From contig JAGVWD010000061.1 of assembly GCA_018304445.1 (NCBI GenBank), positions 1 to 6,762 of the forward strand: 6,762 nt of DNA, given 5' to 3'. This stretch comes from Candidatus Iainarchaeum sp. GTDB lineage: Archaea > Iainarchaeota > Iainarchaeia > Iainarchaeales > JAXPJC01. This document shows positions 4,766 to 6,762 of this stretch, one piece after another. Numbering within the stretch: the first letter of the stretch is position 1; each line of letters begins with the position of its first letter. A program made the position numbers and the translations under genes. The notes under the pieces are model-generated. The model saw only the letters and a list, made by a program, of their open reading frames with translations. It was not told the origin of the DNA and did no database searches.

Positions 4766-6342
4766 TCTGTACGCAGAAAATTCCTTGCATCCAATATCAT
4801 AAAACCCAGCCCGGATTGCATCCCAACCATTTCAGCGGCCACTATAATGACCCACGCTATGCCCAATGCTATCCGCAGCCCTATGATGATGTAGGGGAAT
4901 GCCGCGGGGAATATTACTCTTCTGAGCATATCCAAGTCCCTTGCGCCGAAATTGACCGCAGATTTTATGATGTTGGAATCTATATTCTTAACTGCGTGCA
5001 TTGTTGCAATCAGTATGGGAAATATTGATGTTATGAAAATTATGAAAATCGCGGGCTGATCGCCGATGCCGAACCAAAGCATTGCCAGCGGTATCCATGC
5101 TATGGGGGATATTGTCCTGACCAGCTGAATTAACGGATTAAAGGCGTACTCCGCTCTCCTGTACCACCCAAGTATTAAACCTGCAGGAATTGCAAAAATT
5201 GCGGCTGCAGCAAATCCTGCGAAAACCCTGAACAGGCTGGCTGATATGTTCCCGAACAAAACGCCGCTTGCATACAGTTCCCCCAATGCGCCGGCAACAT
5301 CAATGGGAGGCGGAAACATTTCCCTGATAAATAATCCTGAAACCGCCAATGCGTGCCAGACACCAAGAAATAAAATTAAAACCAGAACAGGATAGGCAAT
5401 CTTCTCAATAATCTGTTTTTTTCTTTCTTTTTTACCTGTTGTCAGCAAGAGGTATTCATATGCCTTCTGCGCATAATTTGCATCTACAAATTCACTGATG
5501 TTTATTTTTTTAATCGGCAATTTCATTTTATCTGCTGCATAATCCTGCAGATCCTTGAATTCGTCAATTAGGGGCAGCAAATCCCAGGAAATAACGCGGC
5601 CCCCATCGCTGGTAAGGGCATTAAATACCACGCTTTGAGTTTGCCCTAAAAATTTAGAGCCAATTTCACTCGCTTCTCGGGGTTTTTTGTGGATATACTC
5701 CCCTGCGCCGATAAGGCTATTGACCAATTCCTGAACTGCTTCAGGATGCGACTTGATGATTTCTTCCCTGATTGTCAAGACGCAGTCGACATGGTGCTTT
5801 TTGATCTTTTGTGTGGTTATAAGAATCTTGCCGATATTCTGCTCCTCCGCCTGTGAACCGAATGGCTCTGCAACAATATACCCGTCAATAGCGCCTCTTG
5901 AAAGCGCGCTTACCATGTCTGAAGGGTCCATTTCTGTGGTGCGTATGTCTTTTTCATACTTCATTCCTGCCTCTGTTATCAGCTTGTGCAGGAGCATAGT
6001 GTGCGTGGAGAATTTGTGCGGTATGGCTATTATTCTGCCTTTTAAATCGCTCACTGCATTAATGTCATATTTTACAACAAGAACGCTGCCTTCCCTGTGA
6101 CCAAGGCATATCAGCTTTATTTTTGTGCCCCTTGACCTTAAATCCATTGCCAATGGCGCAAGAATGAATGCCCCATCTATTTTGCCTCGTTTCAAGGCAT
6201 TGTGCAGCTCCTGCCAAGAATGAAATTTTTGGGGCTTGAGGTTCAGATGCTCAAACCTCCTGTTGTCATGCTCATATGACACACCAAGAATGAGATGGTC
6301 TGTAACGGGCATATAGCCAATTTTTAAATCCAGTTTTGACAT
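4750..6342 (-). CDS. Substrate-binding domain::ABC permease fusion (NitT/TauT type), C-terminally truncated
   Basis: This 530-aa protein joins two importer parts. Residues about 5-300 are an NMT1/NrtA-like binding domain: LKIGYMPVTDHLILG, the GKIDGAFILAPLAM ligand-lobe motif (53-66), IAIPHKFSTH, and AIDGYIVAEPFG (151-162). No signal peptide or lipobox precedes it. After the basic linker KKERKK (304-309) comes a permease (about 313-530) with membrane segments near 316-336, 372-392, 410-424, 427-447 and 482-503, and the EAA-type cytoplasmic loop AVNFGARDLDMLRRVIFPAAFP (462-483). The last helix and basic tail of the family are absent; the frame ends in RTDFWIS. The positive charge before the first helix predicts a cytoplasmic binding domain, perhaps regulatory like the NrtA-like domain of cyanobacterial NrtC. 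The ATG at 6342 is fixed by an in-frame TAA two codons upstream. Transport competence is doubtful. Confidence 0.88.
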   Translation of the reverse strand: MSKLDLKIGYMPVTDHLILGVSYEHDNRRFEHLNLKPQKFHSWQELHNALKRGKIDGAFILAPLAMDLRSRGTKIKLICLGHREGSVLVVKYDINAVSDLKGRIIAIPHKFSTHTMLLHKLITEAGMKYEKDIRTTEMDPSDMVSALSRGAIDGYIVAEPFGSQAEEQNIGKILITTQKIKKHHVDCVLTIREEIIKSHPEAVQELVNSLIGAGEYIHKKPREASEIGSKFLGQTQSVVFNALTSDGGRVISWDLLPLIDEFKDLQDYAADKMKLPIKKINISEFVDANYAQKAYEYLLLTTGKKERKKQIIEKIAYPVLVLILFLGVWHALAVSGLFIREMFPPPIDVAGALGELYASGVLFGNISASLFRVFAGFAAAAIFAIPAGLILGWYRRAEYAFNPLIQLVRTISPIAWIPLAMLWFGIGDQPAIFIIFITSIFPILIATMHAVKNIDSNIIKSAVNFGARDLDMLRRVIFPAAFPYIIIGLRIALGIAWVIIVAAEMVGMQSGLGFMILDARNFLRTDFWIS

Positions 6343-6525
6343 AGGTTATCTCTTTGCCATGATTGATTCTCTCTGTAATTCCTATTGTCGTTCCCCTTTT
6401 TATGTTTTTCCCACAGAAGCATGTTGCTTAATTCTCGGCATTGCCTCATGTTTGCTGCCGGCATTCTGAGAGAAATCGAAAAAACTGCTTTTCTGCGTTA
6501 AGACGGCAAGCAAATACGCCGGCAG
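6343..6525. other. Intergenic gap between the two binding-protein genes
   Basis: This 183-nt gap is long for an operon of this type. It contains two copies of GCCGGCA (6457-6463 and 6518-6524), the first inside the palindrome TGCCGGCA, a run of six T on the minus strand after GCAG (near 6480) that could end the upstream transcript, and a weak TATA-like stretch. A 46-codon minus frame (6324-6464) crosses into the fusion gene but looks like chance. I see no RNA gene or mobile element. Confidence 0.4.
6397..6409 (-). promoter_or_regulatory. Weak TATA-like element before the fusion gene
   Basis: On the minus strand AAAAACATAAAAA lies about 60 nt before the fusion start, which would leave a leader of about 30 nt. 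It is the best candidate in the gap, but the gene could equally be read from the upstream binding-protein promoter. Confidence 0.25.
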
Positions 6526-6762
6526 TTATTTTGCTGTAATCTCTTCTCCAAGTTTCTTGTACGCATTCTCCGCAAAGGATTCATCTACAAATTCTTTAAT
6601 ATCTATTTTTTTGTCAAGCAAGCCCATTTTGAGCATGTAATCCTGGAATGCCCCGTATTCGCTTTCTCTCGGGTAAAGGTCAAGATAGCCGCTTCTCCCG
6701 GGGGGATCAGTCAGTGCATGGACTATGGTTTCTGGCTTCTGCCCAAGGTATGGCGCGACCAA
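6526..6762 (-). CDS. ABC substrate-binding protein (NMT1/NrtA-like), C-terminal fragment
   Basis: The frame is open through the right edge of the window, so the gene continues upstream, and the TTG at the edge should not be read as a start. The 78 visible residues are the C-terminal part of a NitT/TauT-type periplasmic binding protein: PETIVHALTDP, PRESEYGAFQDYMLKMGLLDKKIDIKEFVDESFAENAYKKL, then a short tail and TAA. The end resembles the corresponding part of the fused binding domain (EFVDESFAENAY against EFVDANYAQKAY), so the cluster has two related binding domains. This one, if it carries a signal peptide outside the window, would be the normal external receptor. It is transcribed first, ahead of the fusion and the ATPase. 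Confidence 0.85.
   Translation of the reverse strand: MVAPYLGQKPETIVHALTDPPGRSGYLDLYPRESEYGAFQDYMLKMGLLDKKIDIKEFVDESFAENAYKKLGEEITAK

Noticed and set aside
5175..5366. 63-codon minus frame inside the permease half.
   Set aside because: It is an out-of-frame shadow within the fusion gene, whose own frame is continuous and family-like here.
6324..6464. 46-codon minus frame overlapping the start of the fusion gene.
   Set aside because: Its composition is rich in Asn/Arg/Gln with no pattern, no Shine-Dalgarno precedes it, and it overlaps a certain gene in another frame.
6457..6524. Repeated GCCGGCA as a possible mobile-element or attachment-site repeat.
   Set aside because: There are only two 7-nt copies, with no transposase, target duplication or longer inverted ends nearby.

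Overview
The window most likely comes from an archaeon, plausibly a small-genome (DPANN-like) lineage. Several genes are preceded by AT-rich TATA-like boxes 25-40 nt before the start codon, which suggests short-leader or leaderless transcripts. Arginine is written mostly with AGG/AGA, and many very small basic or cysteine-rich proteins sit between the recognisable genes. The lineage is inferred from style and gene content, because the window holds no rRNA or other marker.

Layout. (1) 1-650, + strand: the 3' end of an IscS/NifS cysteine desulfurase, opening at the codon for its probable catalytic Cys, followed 17 nt later by an IscU-type scaffold. Together they make the core of a minimal iron-sulfur cluster assembly operon. 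(2) 782-1198, +: an unrecognised protein with a C-terminal helix-turn-helix. (3) 1206-1930, -: a small Lys-rich four-Cys protein translationally coupled (ATGA overlap) to a DJ-1/PfpI-like protein. (4) 2030-2523, +: a small zinc-ribbon-like protein and, 2 nt later, a 56-residue ORF. (5) 2520-3413, -: an OGG1-type 8-oxoguanine DNA glycosylase with its catalytic Lys and Asp. (6) 3426-3892, +: two small ORFs of 52 and 47 residues; the second has a textbook Shine-Dalgarno. (7) 3921-6762, -: a NitT/TauT (nitrate/sulfonate/taurine-like) ABC importer cluster, in transcription order the 3' end of a binding protein, a binding-protein::permease fusion, and an ATPase.

The ABC cluster is the most unusual part. 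The 530-aa fusion has a complete NMT1/NrtA-like binding domain with no signal peptide, joined through a strongly basic stretch to an SsuC/NrtB-like permease. This predicts that the binding domain lies in the cytoplasm, where it could act as a sensor rather than an external receptor. The permease also stops just before its last membrane helix. The bases after the stop encode, in another frame, what looks like the ordinary permease C-terminus, ending 5 nt before the ATPase ATG. The simplest reading is a short deletion that removed the final helix and shifted the frame.

Regions 1, 3 and 5 share a loose redox theme: Fe-S assembly, a DJ-1-like protein, and repair of oxidised guanine. They do not form one operon. 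No tRNA, rRNA, CRISPR array, insertion sequence or origin was seen, and no stretch over 300 nt lacks a gene.
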